Source: Haematobia irritans (Eukaryota; Arthropoda; Insecta; Diptera; Muscidae). From it: DNA of 64,000 bases. Below, piece by piece: positions 10,618-23,127 of this stretch. Under the pieces are notes generated by a model that was given only the letters and a program-made list of their open reading frames with translations, searched no databases and was not told the origin of the DNA. The DNA lies in contig NC_134397.1 in the NCBI RefSeq assembly GCF_050003625.1, forward strand, positions 194,391,063-194,455,062, read 5' to 3'. Numbering within the stretch: position 1 is the stretch's first letter; every line of letters begins with the position of its first letter. The translations under genes were made by a program, and so were the position numbers.

Positions 10618-10920
10618 TGCAGGACTACGACGGAAAATTCCTAGTCAACTTAGAGATGTCATAGAGAGAGCCCTTCCGATGATTGGAAATTTGGCGGTGA
10701 AGAATAGACTCTACATACTGGAAAAAACATAACTTGTTGTGTACGGCAAAGCAGGTAAGGTCGCCACAGTTATTCGTATCCTCATAGGATATATTGAAAT
10801 TCCATTTGGTGAGTGCACAAAATACATCAGAACAATATAGTCTAGCCTTTGATATTGCGGGAATGACCAGAAAAAAACAAAAAGGCCTTATACTCATGCA
10901 AAAAGGCTACATGTAGCATT
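10618..10920 (+). pseudogene. relic of the 23.5-kb LINE family, RT region
   Basis: Short blocks match the RT thumb/palm region of the LINE at 26765-27060: gagagagcccttccgatgat, atattgaaattccatttggtgagtg, ctcatgcaaaaaggc. It contains many stops and deletions. An old 5'- and 3'-truncated copy. Confidence 0.6.
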
Positions 10921-10979
10921 GTACTATAATCTATGATACCTTGTTGCCTTTTTCTGTTTCGGGATTAGAGAACAAAACT

Positions 10980-11540
10980 AAATATTGATAATCGGAAATC
11001 GCTTAATTTTGCATGTGTTCAATTTTCGAAGCACTTTTGCCGCTCTGATTGAGGTATCTCCAAAAAATGGACTCTGAACGCATCAACCGTTTCTTCAGGT
11101 GTTGAAAAACTTTGAGCTCTCATATTATTTTCAACGTACTGGTATAACGAGAAGTCAGGACTAGACAGCGGATTACCCATCAAATTGATGTTTTAAGTGT
11201 TCACCACTGCAGTTGTTTTAGCCGATGCGTGAGAGCTCGCATTGTCGTGGTGAAGAGTGATGGTTTTCTTGATTTCTTGAAAACAACAGGCAAACAAATG
11301 ATTGTGTATACCACTCAGAATTGACTTTCTGGGTTGCTCTAGTATAACATATGCAGTTTTTCCGAAAACACAGGCGATCATTTGTTTGGAAGTGGTTAGT
11401 GCGTGAGCAAGCTTTTTTGGATTTGGCTCATCAACTGCCGTTTACTTTTGGGTTCATAAACGTAACTCCATGATTCACCACCTGTTACGATATCGATGTC
11501 TACATTCCAAAGTACGCTAAGTCTTAAAAGTGAATTTTAC
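10980..11540 (-). pseudogene. mariner-type transposase relic (SETMAR-like lineage)
   Basis: The minus strand reads HNHLFACCFQEIKKT followed by TLHHDNASSHASAKTTA, carrying the second catalytic Asp of a mariner transposase. Further downstream come fragments matching the usual C-terminus. There are several frameshifts and stops. The same family occurs on the plus strand at 28800-29300. No TIRs identified. Confidence 0.7.
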
Positions 11541-11736
11541 AGGAAACAAGTTTAAAGTTTGTTTTTTTGAAATTTCTCAAAACCCGTATAAGATAGAAAT
11601 TCCCTTTTTTCGGTCTTAAAATCATATTTTTTATAATTTTTGCTTTTAGTATGTACGAACTCAAAATAGTGATATTAGAATATGGCTAAAAATGACTTAG
11701 ACCGAACAAATCTTTTTGCCATTTTTGGATCGGACA

Positions 11737-13165
11737 TTTTTATACCCTCCATCATAGGATGGGGGTATATTAACTTTGTCATTCCGTTTGTAACACATCG
11801 AAATATTGCTCTAAGACCCCATAAAGTATATATATTCTGGGTCGTGGTGAAATTCTGAGTCGATCTAAGCATGTCCGTCTGTCCTTCCGTCCGTCCGTCT
11901 GTTGAAATCACGCTAACTTCCGAACGAAACAAGCTATCGACTTGAAACTTGGCACAAGTAGTTGTTATCGATGTAGGTCGGATGGTATTGAAAATGGGCC
12001 ATATCGGTCCACTTTTACGTATAGCCCCCATATAAAGGGACCCTCAGATTTGGCTTGTGGAGCCTCTAACAGAAGCATATTTCATCCGATCCGGCTGAAA
12101 TTTGGTACATGGTGTTGATATATGGTCTTTAACAACCATGCAAAAATTGGTCCACATCGGTCCATAATTATATATAGCCCCCATATAAACCGATCCCCAG
12201 ATTTGGCTTGCGGAGCCTCAAAGAGAAGAAAATTTCATCCGATCCGGCTGAAATTTGGTACATGATGTTGGTATATTGTCTCTAACAACCATGCAAAAAT
12301 TGGTCCATATCGGTCCTTAATTATATATAGCCCCCATATAAAACGTTCTCCAGATTTGACCTCCGGAGCCTCTTGGAGGAGCAAAATTCATCCAATCCGG
12401 TTCAAATTAGGAACGTGGTGTTAGTATATGGTCGCTAATAACCATACCAAAATTGGTCCAATCACACAAAAATTGGTCCATATCGGTTCATAATCATGGT
12501 TGCCACTAGAGCCAAAAATAATCTACCAAAATTTTATTTCTGTAGAAAATTTTGTCAAAATTTTATTTCTAGAGAAAATTTTGTTCAAATTTTATTCGGT
12601 TCATATAAAATTTTCATCATTTTCAAAGTTTTATTTCTATAGAAAATTTTGTCAAAATTTTATTTCTATAGAAAATTTTGTTCAAATTTTATTCGGTTCA
12701 TAATCATGGTTGCCACTCGAGCCACAAATAATCTACCAAGATTTTATTTCTATAGAAATTTTTGTCAAAAGTTTATTTCTATAGAAAATTTTGTTAAAAT
12801 TTTATTTCTGTAGAAATTTTTGTCAAAATTTTCTTTCTATAGAATATTTTGTCAAAATTTTTATTTCTATAGAAAATTTTATTTCTGTAGAAAATTTTGT
12901 CAAAATTTTATGTCTACTTTGTCAAACTGAATTATATACATTTTGGATCGATCTTTTTTGATTTAATATATACCACGTATGGACTTACATACAATTTAGA
13001 AGATGGTGTTAGGAGGTTTTAAGATACCTTGCCATCGGCAAGCGTTACCGCAACTTAAGTAATTCGATTGTGGATGGCAGTGTTTAGAAGAAGTTTCTAC
13101 GCAATCCATGATGGAGGGTACATAAGCTTCGGCCTGGCCGAACTTACGGTTTTATATACTTGTTT
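11737..13165 (-). mobile_element. 153-bp-module element, copy 1
   Basis: The outer ends are tataccctccatcataggat (left) and the GGCC-hairpin end aagcttcggcctggccgaac (right). Internal modules of ~153 bp each carry catataaaccgatccccaga and aaatttggtacatg. Reverse orientation relative to copies 2 and 3. A 31-bp minisatellite fragment (12497-12930) is inserted. Non-coding; superfamily not established (a Helitron-like origin is conceivable). Confidence 0.7.
12484..12930. repeat. minisatellite element fragment 'copy B' with duplicated left end
   Basis: The left terminus (atggttgccactagagcc; atggttgccactcgagcc) appears twice, at about 12496 and 12707. Each time it is preceded by the same host-element flank tcggttcataatc. 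The right terminus is absent. The ~210-bp duplication therefore crosses the element boundary. Confidence 0.75.
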
Positions 13166-14257
13166 GAAACTTTAGTCACAGGCTAAGTAACTTTTGATAG
13201 AAACGTCCATAACTTTTGAGAGAAACGTCCAATAAATTCGAACTTTTGACAGGATGCAATTCACATCAATCGGAATATAAAACAGCGAACTCCTTCAAAA
13301 CATGCAAAGTCGACTTAGCGTACTCTGGAATGAGGACATCGATATCATCGACATTTTTCAAGGCAGCGCCATCGAATTATTATTTTTTTTTTTTTTTTGT
13401 TTTTTGAGCATTTCTTTCATTTAATCGATGCGAGATTTTTTTAAACGATTGACAAATTTGTGTAGGATTCAACACGAACAATTCTTTTTACAGTTCATGC
13501 AATATTAAATGTATGTGTCTAAGGTTGTCTCAATCTCACGATAGGTCATATGAAAATCTTGCAATATCAGTTGGCGTAGCACAGTATCAATGGTTTCCGT
13601 AGTTCACTCCGGTACTGCAAGTGAACTACAACCTCGGTTGAATTCACAATATCATCGTTAAACACTGATCATTAACGAATCTTCATCGCCACAAATTTAA
13701 TTATGTTCATCGATGTCGAGAACATTTCCTACAGACAGTATTGATACCCTGGGCAGATAAACAATTCGATCGGAGACATTTCAGGTTGAATTACACACCA
13801 TGCGTCAATCCGTGCGTTGGTGGAAGGGTTGATTTTTTCTGTTTGCGGCAGACTATTCGAGCTTTTGATTTCAAAGAGAAATTTCAACTCTTCAATCATC
13901 GGACGCATTGTACGCATTGAACGCATGGCTCGGCATCAACGCACTCTTCAAGAATGACTTGAAAATGAGGTCACTAGCTTTATTTCTATTTTTTAACTTA
14001 TACGCCTGGGGCATTTTTGAGAGTAAGGTTGGCCTAAAAAATACCAAGAGTCGATCATCTCTAGATATCACTTCGGTGGGAATGGGCTAAACTACCGCAG
14101 ATACCCTTTCGTACAGCGTGTGATGATACCGTCGCCGATTTAAAGGACATAATTCGTGGCAAAAGTGGCTAATTCGAACAAATAGAAACTGATTTTAAAA
14201 TGTGATGTTATTTCTGAAATTTTTTGCTTCCGAACAATAAAATTTCAAAAAAAAAAA
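13166..14257. other. unassigned DNA
   Basis: Contains a short duplication (aacttttgagagaaacgtcc versus aacttttgatagaaacgtcc near 13190-13230) and a T-rich run at 13380. No recognised gene. Confidence 0.4.
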
Positions 14258-15888
14258 ACAAGTATAAACGGCCGTAAGTTCGGCCAGGCCGAATCTTATG
14301 TACCCTCCACCATGGATTGCGTAGAAACTTCTACGAAAGACTGTCATCCACAATCGAATTACTTGGGTTGTGGTATCTTAAATCGTTTTCTAAATTGTGA
14401 GTTAGTACGTGGTATATATTAGACAAAAAAGGTATGTGTAGGTAAGTCTACAAATAATTACGAATCGACATGGACTTTTGCACGGTACGTAGGGAGCCAG
14501 AATTGAAATATGGGGGTCGTTTATATGGGGGCTACATACAATTATTGATATGGACTAATTTTTGTGTGATTGGGGATCGATTTATCTGAGGGCTATATAT
14601 AACTATAGACCGATATGGACCTAGTTAGGCATGGATGAAATTTGCTCCTCCAAGAGGCTCAAAAACCAAATCTCGGGATCGGTTTATAAGGGGGCTATAT
14701 ATGATTATGGACTGATATGGACCACTTTTGGCATGGTTATTAAATATCATATACTACCACCACGTACAAAATTGCAACCAGATCGGATGAATTTTGCTTC
14801 TCCAAAATGCACCGGAGGTCAAATCTGGGAATCGGTTTATGTGGGTGCTATATATAATTATGGACTGATATAAACCAATTCCTGCATGGTTGTTGGATAC
14901 CATATACTAACATCACGTACCAAATTTCAACCGAATCGGATGAATTTTGCTCTTCGAAGGGGCTCCGGAGGTCAAATCTGGGGATAAGTTTATATGGGGG
15001 CTATATATAATTAAGGACCGATTTCGACCAATTTTTGCATGGCCACTGGAGACCGTATACTTACACCATGTACCAAATTTCAGTCGGATCGGATGAAATT
15101 TGCTTCTCTTAGAGGCTCCGCAAGCCAAATCGGGGGATCGGTTTATATGGGGGCTATATATAATTATTGACCAATGTGGACCAATTTTTGCATAGTTGTT
15201 AGAGACCATATACTAACACCATGTACCAAATTTCAGCCGGATCGGACGAAACTTTCTTCTCTTAGAGGCTCCGCAAGCCAAATCTGGGGATCGGTTTATA
15301 TGGGGGCTATATATAGTTATGGACCGATGTGGACCAATTTGTGCATAGTTGTTAGAGACCATATACTACACCATGTACCAAATTTCAGCCGGATTGGGTA
15401 AAATTTGCATCTTTTAGAGGCTCCGCAAGCCAAATCTGGGGATCGGTTTATATGGGGGCTATATATAGTTATGGACCGATGTGGACCAATATGTGCATAG
15501 TTGTTAGAGACCATATACTACCACCATGTACCAAATTTTAGCCGGATCAGATGAAATTTGCTTCTCTTAGAGGGTCTGCAAGCCAAATTTGGGGTCCGTT
15601 TATATGGGGGCTATACGTAAAAGTGGACCGATATGGCCCATTTGCAATACCATCCGACCTACATCAATAACAACTACTTGTGCCAAGTTTCAAGTCGATA
15701 ACTTGTTTCGTTCGGAAGTTAGCGTGATTTCAACAGACGGACGGACGGACATGCTTAGATCGACTCAGAATTTCACCACGACCCAGAATATACATACTTT
15801 ATGGGGTCTTAGAGCAATATTTCGATGTGTTACAAACGGAATGACAAAGTTAATATACCCCCATCCTATGGTGGAGGGTATAAAAACA
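14258..15888 (+). mobile_element. 153-bp-module element, copy 2 (most complete)
   Basis: 5' end aagtataaacggccgtaagt followed by the perfect hairpin TTCGGCCAGGCCGAA and gtaccctccaccatgg. 3' end cctatggtggagggtataaa, so the subterminal regions are inverted repeats of each other. Between are about eight modules, spaced 152-153 bp where measured (gaggctccgcaagcc at 15112, 15265, 15417). No long ORF; the 60-100 codon ORFs here are repeat by-products. Confidence 0.8.
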
Positions 15889-16779
15889 TGTCAAAAGTAC
15901 ACCTAAACATTCCAGTCTTATATTTTATTATTTTGCTCTGGAGAGACCCATAATACGTCTAACTGTGCATCCTTCTTCTGTTAAAAATGTTTTTAATAAT
16001 TACTTAACTGTATTTTCAAATAGGGAATTAGATGTTATATAAATTGGAGGAGATTGAATTTTCATGCAATTCCTCTAATGTTTCTTCCACTTTCGGTGAA
16101 CACATCATATGTAGATGTTAATACATGTTATCATATACGAGGTCCAATCAAAAAAAAACTTGTTTTGGTGTACTCTTCGATTTTTTAATATTCTAAAAAT
16201 ATGGATCAAAGAAACTCTATACGATTTACAGCCATTTTCATGTAGCTCCGTTAGGCTTTAACTGCCAGTTAACAGAAAGAAAAATGGAAAAATCTCTTCT
16301 CCGGTTAACTTCAAATGAAAATTTTTGAGCAGTTAAGTTTCTAACTGGCATATGGAATATATACGCAAGATGACAGATATGTACATATCACGGTTTAAAA
16401 GTTCGTTAGCTAAAATAGGTGAAAAATTAAATCAAATAGAAAAGGTAACTTGAAGAGTTCAAGCACTATTAGAAAGGTTACTGAAAGCAACCGACCCAAA
16501 CAAGCAAGTTTGGCGGATGTTTAGGAATAAAACGGCCGGCAGCGAATATTAACATATTCCAAAATTGCAAAATCTTTTCGAGGAAAAGCAAATGTTTTCT
16601 CGTCGACTTAGGTAAGCTCATTCACCTCCTGAGTCTCCGTTAGATCTGATGGGGGCAGCTAGTCGGGATGTCATCCATTTGCGGATATTTGATATGAAGG
16701 AAGAATTCGGTTCGTAGGTAATCGTTTGCTTATAATAGCTTCGATTCGTCCATTGCTTAATCAACGTCGAACTATAGAT
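15889..16779. other. unassigned DNA
   Basis: No ORF of interest. A short inverted pair (taactgccagttaac and ttctaactggca, 16260-16355) is the only structure noted. Confidence 0.35.
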
Positions 16780-18785
16780 CAGAAGATCTCAGTTGTGGAA
16801 CTAGAGGTCGGAAGATCTCCACGTAGGCCGGGAGTCCTGAGTGGCGGTACTGTAGACCCGATGATTTCAGTGGGGGAACTGTAGATCCGAAGGTCTCGAT
16901 AATGGAACTGTAGAATCTATGATCTCAGAGTTTAAACTATAGGCCCGAAGATCTCAGTGTTTCAAATTTAGGCCCGAAAGTCTGAAACTGTATACCAGAA
17001 AATCTCAGTGGTGAACTATAGGCCCGAAGGTCTCAGTGGTGGAACTGTAGTCCCGAAAATCTCAGTGGTGGAACTGTAGACTCGAAGATCTCAGTGTTTA
17101 AACTGTAGGTCTGAAGGTATGAGAGATGGAACTGTATATCTGCATATCTCAGTGTTTGAACTGTAGACCCGAAGGTCTGAGTTGTGAAACTGTAGGAAGA
17201 TCACAGTGGTGGAACTGTAGATTCTCAGTGGTGGAACTGTAGATCCTCAGTGGTGTAACTGTAGATTCTAAGATCTCAATGGTGGAACTGTAAGTCCGAA
17301 GATCTGGGTGCTGGAACTGTAGTCCGGAAAATCTCAGTGGTGGAACTGTAGACTCGAAGATCTCAGTGTTTAAACTGTAGACCCGAAGGTATGAAAGATG
17401 GAACTGTAGATCTGCATATCTCAGTGTTTGAACTGTAGACCCGAAGGTCTGAGTTGTGGAACTGTAGGAAGATCACAGTGGTGGAACTGTAGATCTGCAG
17501 ATCTCGGCATTTGAACTATATGCCCCAAAGTCTCTGTTGTGGAACTGTAGGGCCGAAAGTCTGAATGATAAAACTGTAGGTCTGAGTTGTGGAACTGTAG
17601 GAAGAACACAGTGGTGGAACTGTAGATCCGCAGATCTCGGTGTTTGAACTATATGCCTGAAAGTCTCTGTTGTGGAACTGTAGGCCTGAAAGTCTGAATG
17701 GTAAAACTGTAGGCCAGAAGATCTTAGTGGTGTAACTGTAGACCAGAAGGTTAGGTTATGTGGCAGCCCGATGTATCAGGCTCACTTAGACTATTCAGTC
17801 CATTGTGATACCACAGTGGTGAACTTCTCTCTTATCACTGAGTGCTGCCCGATTCCATGTTAAGCTCAATGACAAGGGACCTCCTTTTTATAGCCGAGTC
17901 CGAACGGCGTTCCACATTCCAGTGAAACCACTTAGAGAAGCTTTGAAACCCTCAGAAATGTCACCAGCATTACTGAGGTGGGATAATCCACCGCTGAAAA
18001 ACTTTTTGGTGTTCGGTCGTAGCAGAAGATCTTAGTGATGAACTATAGGCCCGAAGATCTCAGTGTTTGGACTGGAGGCACGTAGGTCTCAGCGATGGGA
18101 ATGTAGATCCTAAGATCTCAATGGTTGAACTGTAGGCCCGAAGCCTCAGTGGTTGAACTGTACGCCCGAAGGTCTGAATGGTCGAACTGTAGGCCCCAAA
18201 ATCTCAGTGGTGGAACTGCAGACTAGGCCCGAAGGTATGAGTGGTGGAACTGTAGATCCGCATATCTTAGTGTTTGAACTGTAGACACGAAGGTCTGTGT
18301 GGTGGAACTTTAGGCCCGAAGTCTCAGTGGTTGAAATGCAGGCCCAAAGCTCACAGTGTTTGAACTTTAGGCCCGAAAATATCAGTGATGGATATGGTGG
18401 AGCTGTAAACTCGAAGATCACAGTGTTTAAACTTTAGGCCTGAAAGTATCAGTGGTGCATGTGTAGATCCTAATATCTCAGTGGTGGAGCTGTAAACTCA
18501 AAGGGCACTGTGTTTGAACTTTAGGCCCGAAGATCTCAATGGTAGGTCCTATGTTCTCAGTGTTTGAACTGTCTGAATGGTGGAACTGTACGCCTGAAGA
18601 TCTCAGAGATGGAACTGTAGATCCGAAGATTTCACTGTTTGAACTGTAGCCCCGAAGACCACAGTAGTGGAACTGTAAATCCGTAGATCTCAGTATTTGA
18701 ACTATATGCCAGAAAGTCTGTGTTGTGGAACTGAATACCCGTAAGTCGCAGTGGTGGAACGATAGACCCGAATATCTCTTTATTA
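16780..18785. repeat. 29-bp minisatellite (GGTGGAACTGTAG type)
   Basis: About 60 imperfect units of roughly 29 bp, consensus-like words ggtggaactgtaggcccgaa and gatctcagt. Unlike the 31-bp satellite it is GC-moderate and carries many AGATCT sites. A ~210-bp higher-order duplication is visible (17090-17210 versus 17340-17480, sharing cgaaggtatga-agatggaactg). Interrupted by a SINE at 17752-18025. Confidence 0.9.
17752..18025 (-). mobile_element. SINE copy, 5'-truncated, in 29-bp minisatellite
   Basis: Tail, body and the ttggtgttcggtcg junction are present; the tRNA head is missing. Possible short target duplication cagaag at the two edges (about 17745-17750 and 18024-18029). Confidence 0.85.
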
Positions 18786-18903
18786 CGTTTAGGAATTTAT
18801 AATGGAACTACGAGAGGAACAATGTGCAATGAGCCAATCGTAGAACGATTAACATTTAGATGTAAACAGAAAGATATTTTGAAACAGTTTGTAGCCAATC
18901 CGT

Positions 18904-19250
18904 AGGAGCCACCGTGGTGCAATGGTTAGCATGCCTGCCTTGCATACCCAGGGTCGTGGGTTCGATTCCTGCTTCGACCGAACACCAAAAAGTTTTTCAG
19001 CGGTGGATTATCCCACCTCAGTAATGCTGGTGACATTTCTGAGGGTTTCAAAGCTTTTCTATGTGGTTTCACTGCAATGTGGAAAGCCGTTCGGACTCGG
19101 CTATAAAAAGGAGGTCCCTTGTCATTGAGCTTAACGTGGAATCGGGCAGCACTCAGTGATAAGAGAGAAGTTCACCAATGTGGTATCACAATGGACTGGA
19201 TAGTCTAAGTGAGCCTGATACATCGGGCTGCCACCTAATCTAACCTAACC
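18904..19250 (+). mobile_element. full-length tRNA-derived SINE with 12-bp TSD
   Basis: Complete head (TGGTGCAATGGTTAGCATG, GGTTCGATTCC), body and CCTAA-rich tail. Perfect target duplication tagccaatccgt at 18892-18903 and 19251-19262. Close to the 2966 copy; differences are single substitutions. Confidence 0.93.
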
Positions 19251-19262
19251 TAGCCAATCCGT

Positions 19263-20903
19263 GTCTACCTTTACTCGCCAAAGGTCGACAATATGAACCA
19301 CTCATGCGATTGACTAGTTCATAATTAGCTCGCCTTCCCTTAATTGAATTGCCAATTCAAAAACATGTTGGCGTAGTAGAATATAGTCACTAATCTGTTC
19401 TTTTAGTATTTATGCTGGCTGAATGATGACCTATACCTAGGTCGTATGAGAGTGTTCATATGTTGGTTTGATTAACGTAAAGTGGACAATCCAAATTATC
19501 TCCAAGAAAGTCATGACTGGCCACAACTGACCTTTTCCTCTTCCTAAAACGGCAGACACCGATGAAAAGAAAGCATTTGGCATCAATTGAGGAGATAAAG
19601 GAAAATTCGAAACTGGAGCTATTGGCTATACCAAAAAGCGGGTTTCAGAAGTATTTAGAGAATTAGAAAAAACACATTAGCATCACTGTATTATATGTAT
19701 ATGAAAGGGATTATTTTGAAGGGTGACCAGATAGTTATTGATGAATAAATACATTTTTTTGTGAAAATTCCAAATAACGCCTATTTTTTTTATCATACCT
19801 CCTATGTCTCGATTTTTCCTAATACCATCATAGGCAATGTCATGGTGGTACTTTATCACCAAGTATTTCACATTGTTATAAGCCATGGGTCCTTATGCCT
19901 GACAATGACGTTAACGCTTTCATTGAGCACGACAGAACAACAACTACCATTGAAGATGAAAATAATGATGATGCCATTCTAGAGAGGCCCTCAATTGCTT
20001 GTTATGTCCTTATTATGTTTCCAATGTTGCAACAATTCATGATATTCATTCAATTCTGCAGCAATTTCTCTTCGATGTCACATCTATAGTGAATGCCATG
20101 ATACCTTAGAAATTGTCAAACAGTAGGTGAATGGATAATGTCTAGGGCGAAGCACAAAAAGTAGATTGATTTTCTGCATTGTAAAGTATCTGGAGAAGGC
20201 AAAGAAAGAGCCAACAAGGGGTTTAAGGTTATGCCAAGTATATCTGGCTGCCATGAATGAGCAATTATCGATATCGGTTATCGCATGGCGCAAAACATGG
20301 CAGAAAGGAAGAAAATAAAAAACTAGGACAACAACTAGGAAATAATGCAAGCCTTCCTTCCAACAGCGAGTATATATAGTTAAGCAATACATACACATAT
20401 ATAACATCAACCAATACTATTCCATCTTCTATAGCTAAATTAGACATCCGAGTCATCTTTGTATGCATTACAGTGTTACATATTAGAGAGGTTATACAGA
20501 TAGTTGCATGATTATCCTCGACATCAGAGTGTATATGTGATGTGGTGTATGTCTGTCAGTGTCACAGTCAACTCAATTATCGATGTCATTATCGCCACTA
20601 TTGAGCAAAACCGTCCCTTGATTCCTATCTTAAACGAAGGTTAAAAATCTCAAATCTATGCATAATTTATAACAGAAAGAATTCGAGGAAATTAATACAA
20701 ATCAATTCAAGGATATTAAATTATACGGGGTAATTTTAAAACTATTATGAAGAGAAACAAATTTTCTGGAAAAGCCAAATATGCACTACACTTATTGTAG
20801 TAGATATAACTATAAGTTAGGAAAAGCTTAAAGATGAGATATAGGATTGGAGGGTCTGAGAGAAGTAGTCATATTCCAATATTTGTTATATAATATTTTA
20901 AAA
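19263..20903. other. unique-looking DNA without recognised gene
   Basis: Several 60-120 codon ORFs overlap on both strands with no family signature. No tandem repeats. Probably host intronic or intergenic sequence. Confidence 0.4.
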
Positions 20904-22088
20904 AAAGTATATACGGCCGTAAGTTCGGCCAGGCCGAATCTTATGTACCCTCCACAATGGATTGCGTCGAAACTTCTACGAAAGACTGTCATCCACAAAT
21001 TTCAACTCACATGGTTATTAAATATCATATACTACCACCACTTACCAAATTTCAACCAGATCGGATGAATTTTGCTTCTCCAAAAGGCACCGGAGGTCAA
21101 ATCTGGGGATCGATTTATATGGGAGCTATATATAATTATGAACTGATAGGAACCAATTCCTGCGTGGTTCTTGGATACCATATACTAACATCACGTACCA
21201 AATTTCAACCGAATGGGAAGCATTTTGCTCTTCCAAGGTGCTCCGGAGGTCAAATCTGGGGATCGGTTTATATGGGGCCTATATATAATTATGGACCGAT
21301 ATCGACCAATTTTTGCATGGGTGTTTGAGGCCATATATTAACATCACGTACCAAATTTCAACTGAATCAGATGAATTTTGGTCTTCCAAGAGGCTCCGGA
21401 GTTCAAATCTGGTGATCGGTTTATATGGGGGCTATATATAATTATGGACCGATATGGACCAATTTTTGCATGGTTGTTAGAGACCATATACTAACACCAT
21501 GTACCAAATTTCAGCCGGATCGGATGAAATTTACTTCTCTTAGAGGCTCCGCAAGCCAAATCGGGGGATCGGTTTATATGGGGGCTATATGTAATTATGG
21601 ACCGATGTGAACCAATTTTTGCATGGTTGTTAGAGACCATATACTAACACTATGTACCGAATTTCAGCCGGATCGGATGAAATTTACTTCTCTTAGAGAC
21701 TCTGCAAGCCAAATCTGGGGATCGGTTTATATGGGGGCTATATATAATTATGGACCGATGTGGACCAATTTTTGCATGGTTGTTAGAGACCATATACTAA
21801 CACCATATACCAAATTTCAGCCGGATCGGATGAAATTTGCTTCTCTAGAGGCATCGCAAGCCAAATTTGGGGGTCCGTTTATATGGGGGCTATACGTAAA
21901 AGTGGACCGATATGGCCCATTTGCAATACCATCCGACCTACATCAATTACAACTACTTGTGCCAAGTTTCAAGTCGATAGCTTGTTTCGTTCGGAAGTTA
22001 GCGTGATTTCAACAGACGGACGGACGGACGGACATGCTCAGATCGGCTCAGAATTTCGCCACGACCCAGAATATATATACTTTATACT
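20904..22088 (+). mobile_element. 153-bp-module element, copy 3, 3'-truncated
   Basis: Same 5' end as copy 2 (atacggccgtaagttcggcc, 20910 on) and the same modules. It stops shortly after aatatatatactttat, losing the terminal ggtggagggtata. Two fewer modules than copy 2. Confidence 0.8.
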
Positions 22089-22146
22089 CCAAGGTCTCAA
22101 AACACGACCTACATGAACCATCCTCTGTTGCTCCTATTCGCCAAAA

Positions 22147-22349
22147 AGCCGAGTCCGAACGGCGTTCCACATTGCAGTGAAACCACTTAAAGAAGCTTTG
22201 AAACCCTCAGAAATGTCACCAGCATTACTGAGGTGGGATAATCTACCGCTGAAAAACTTTTTGGTGTTCGGTCGAAGCATGAATCGAACCCACGACCTTG
22301 TGTATGCAAAGCGGGCATGATAACCATTGCACCACGGTGATTCCCACTA
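22147..22349 (-). mobile_element. SINE copy lacking the 3' tail
   Basis: Minus-strand tRNA head (about 22270-22349) and body up to the gccgagtccgaacgg block, then a sharp break at 22147. Loss of the tail rather than the head is atypical for LINE-type insertion, so a later deletion removed it. Confidence 0.8.
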
Positions 22350-22869
22350 TATGGAAGTTCATACTGTAAAGGTGTGTACTAAGTTCGAGTTTAGCCGCCA
22401 AATCGTCATTTTTTCACGATTACTTTTCTTTAATAATCCATTTTAAGGAATACAAACTTTGTGAAAATTTGCTTTGGGCTATCCCCATCAAGTTATAATA
22501 AAATTTCCAACAAATATGCATATTTGTACACGCAAAGAAAAAAAACGTTTGGAAAACGTGTACCGAGAACGTTTTTCTTTTGTTAGAGTTTTTTGAATTG
22601 CTTCGAAAATTTTAAACTTTTATCACCAAAAAAATTCGTTTGTTACAAAATTTTTATTTTTTCAGTAAAAAAAAGTTATTTTTGAAACAACAACACAGTC
22701 CATTTCGTTTATATCAAACACTGTTCTTTTCCGACTTTAGGTCTTTAATAAGACACAGTTTACAGTTCAAAATTTAATATACTACAATGTAATGTTGAAC
22801 ATTTTTTCGGAATCTTCCAAACATATCTGGAATATATGTAAAAAAAAAAAAAACAAAAAAAAAAACTTT

Positions 22870-22941
22870 GGTCGAAGCGGGGATCGAACCCACGACCCTT
22901 TGCATGCAAGTCGGACGTAGCAACCACTGCTCCACGGTGCC
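22870..22941 (-). other. tRNA-like module (minus strand)
   Basis: The reverse complement begins ggcaccgtggagcagtggtt and ends gttcgatccccgcttcgacc. A-box-like TGGAGCAGTGGTT and canonical B box GGTTCGATCCC are present. The acceptor ends do not pair, so it is not a functional tRNA gene. It may act as a pol III promoter. Confidence 0.6.
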
Positions 22942-23053
22942 AAACTAAATGTTTGTTTCTGTTAAATAAACTTTGTTTATTCGGTTCGTGGGCGCCGCAA
23001 GCTATGCTATATAAATATAACTTATATGGATATTTATCTATTGATGACCATAA

Positions 23054-23127
23054 CAGGTACATAGCTCAGTGGTTAGTGTGTTGGCTTACAAAGTGCATGG
23101 TCCGCGGTTCGATTCTCCGTCCAGGCG
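23054..23127 (+). other. tRNA-like module (plus strand)
   Basis: TAGCTCAGTGGTTAG is an excellent A box and GGTTCGATTCT a good B box 40 bp later. Acceptor-stem pairing is poor, as in tRNA-derived repeats. Confidence 0.6.

Noticed and set aside
11675..12031. 118-codon ORF in module element copy 1 (and 105-, 123- and 127-codon ORFs in copies 2 and 3)
   Set aside because: The frames follow the 153-bp modules and have no protein-family signature; they break differently in each copy.
13729..14090. Overlapping 60-65 codon ORFs on both strands
   Set aside because: No family signature; overlapping frames on both strands are typical of chance.
22870..23127. Functional tRNA genes
   Set aside because: Internal promoter boxes are good but acceptor stems do not pair and anticodon arms are irregular; the sequences recur as parts of transposable elements.
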